Below, piece by piece: positions 63,929 through 64,000 of a stretch of 64,000 bases of DNA (positions are counted from its first letter, which is position 1; each line of letters opens with the position of its first letter). Under the pieces are notes generated by a model. That model ran no database searches. It was given only the letters and a program-made list of their open reading frames with translations, and had not been told where the DNA came from. The stretch is from JARRPM01 sp963792815 (GTDB lineage: Bacteria > Pseudomonadota > Gammaproteobacteria > Pseudomonadales > Halieaceae): NCBI GenBank assembly GCA_963792815.1, contig CAWBXR010000006.1, positions 248,001 to 312,000 on the forward strand. The letters are read 5' to 3'. Both the position numbers and the translations under genes were made by a program.

Positions 63929-64000
63929 TCAAAGCTCGAACTTGATGCCCTGTGCCAACGGCAGCTCACTGCCCCAGTTGATGGTATTGGTCTGGCGTCG
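63929..64000 (-). CDS. C-terminal end of an unidentified gene (partial)
   Basis: The final 23 codons and stop of a minus-strand gene enter from the right edge, ending RRQTNTINWGSELPLAQGIK then FEL and TGA. The fragment is too short to assign a family with confidence. It converges with the DUF885 gene (29-base gap). Confidence 0.45.
   Translation of the reverse strand, partial: RRQTNTINWGSELPLAQGIKFEL

Overview
The window is GC-rich gammaproteobacterial chromosome. The gene order (nadA-bepA-tusA-perM, hrcA-grpE-dnaK-dnaJ-dapB, recN-fur-bamE-rnfH, smpB-ssrA), the use of HrcA together with an RpoH-type dnaK promoter, the tmRNA tag ANDDNYGAQLAA and several acyl-CoA/LLM/SDR catabolic genes fit a marine Cellvibrionales/Halieaceae-like bacterium. 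That placement is an inference from gene content.

Layout. 1-3 kb: fabV (partial), miaE and a GT2 glycosyltransferase. 3.0-4.9 kb: a decayed glucosylglycerate cluster (truncated gpgS-like gene, fused scraps of a GH13 phosphorylase and an MPGP-type phosphatase) beside an intact D-glycerate 3-kinase. 5-9.3 kb: aceF (frameshifted) and aceE. 9.5-16.5 kb: M16 peptidase, perM, tusA, bepA, nadA. 16.7-21.7 kb: three cyclic-di-GMP enzymes. 21.7-33 kb: the most unusual stretch. It holds a secreted subtilase, an exported protein made of 16 tandem 13-residue units (14 match [S/N]FADQTGYxWG[V/L]N), and two membrane sensor kinases with large periplasmic beta-propellers. DNA from about 25.0 to 31.93 kb is clearly AT-rich and ends abruptly inside the second kinase gene. 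33-46.5 kb: degenerate ApbE-like protein, enoyl-CoA hydratase, tag, MATE pump, tandem TetR regulator, tesB, two histidine phosphatases, aceK, and an SDR/LLM/acyl-CoA dehydrogenase operon. 46.5-58.3 kb: cnoX, dapB (frameshifted), dnaJ, dnaK, grpE, hrcA, recN, fur, bamE, rnfH, an NSS transporter and smpB. 58.3-62.2 kb: a cytochrome-like remnant, tmRNA, a frameshifted Fic gene and a frameshifted DUF222-HNH gene with a textbook LexA box and three copies of one palindrome. 62.2-64 kb: a DUF885 peptidase-like protein and the tail of an unknown gene.

How the parts may work together. The REC-GGDEF-EAL gene is followed after 14 bases by the subtilase gene, then the repeat-protein gene, then the propeller kinases. 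A reasonable but untested reading is a surface or peptide-signalling module: c-di-GMP control, a secreted protease, a repetitive substrate or matrix protein, and sensors. The chaperone block runs hrcA-grpE-dnaK-dnaJ-dapB-cnoX on one strand.

Caution. At least six single-base frameshifts occur (aceF, dapB, hybrid kinase twice, Fic twice, plus HNH). Two are in genes expected to be essential or central, so some are probably sequencing errors rather than real mutations.
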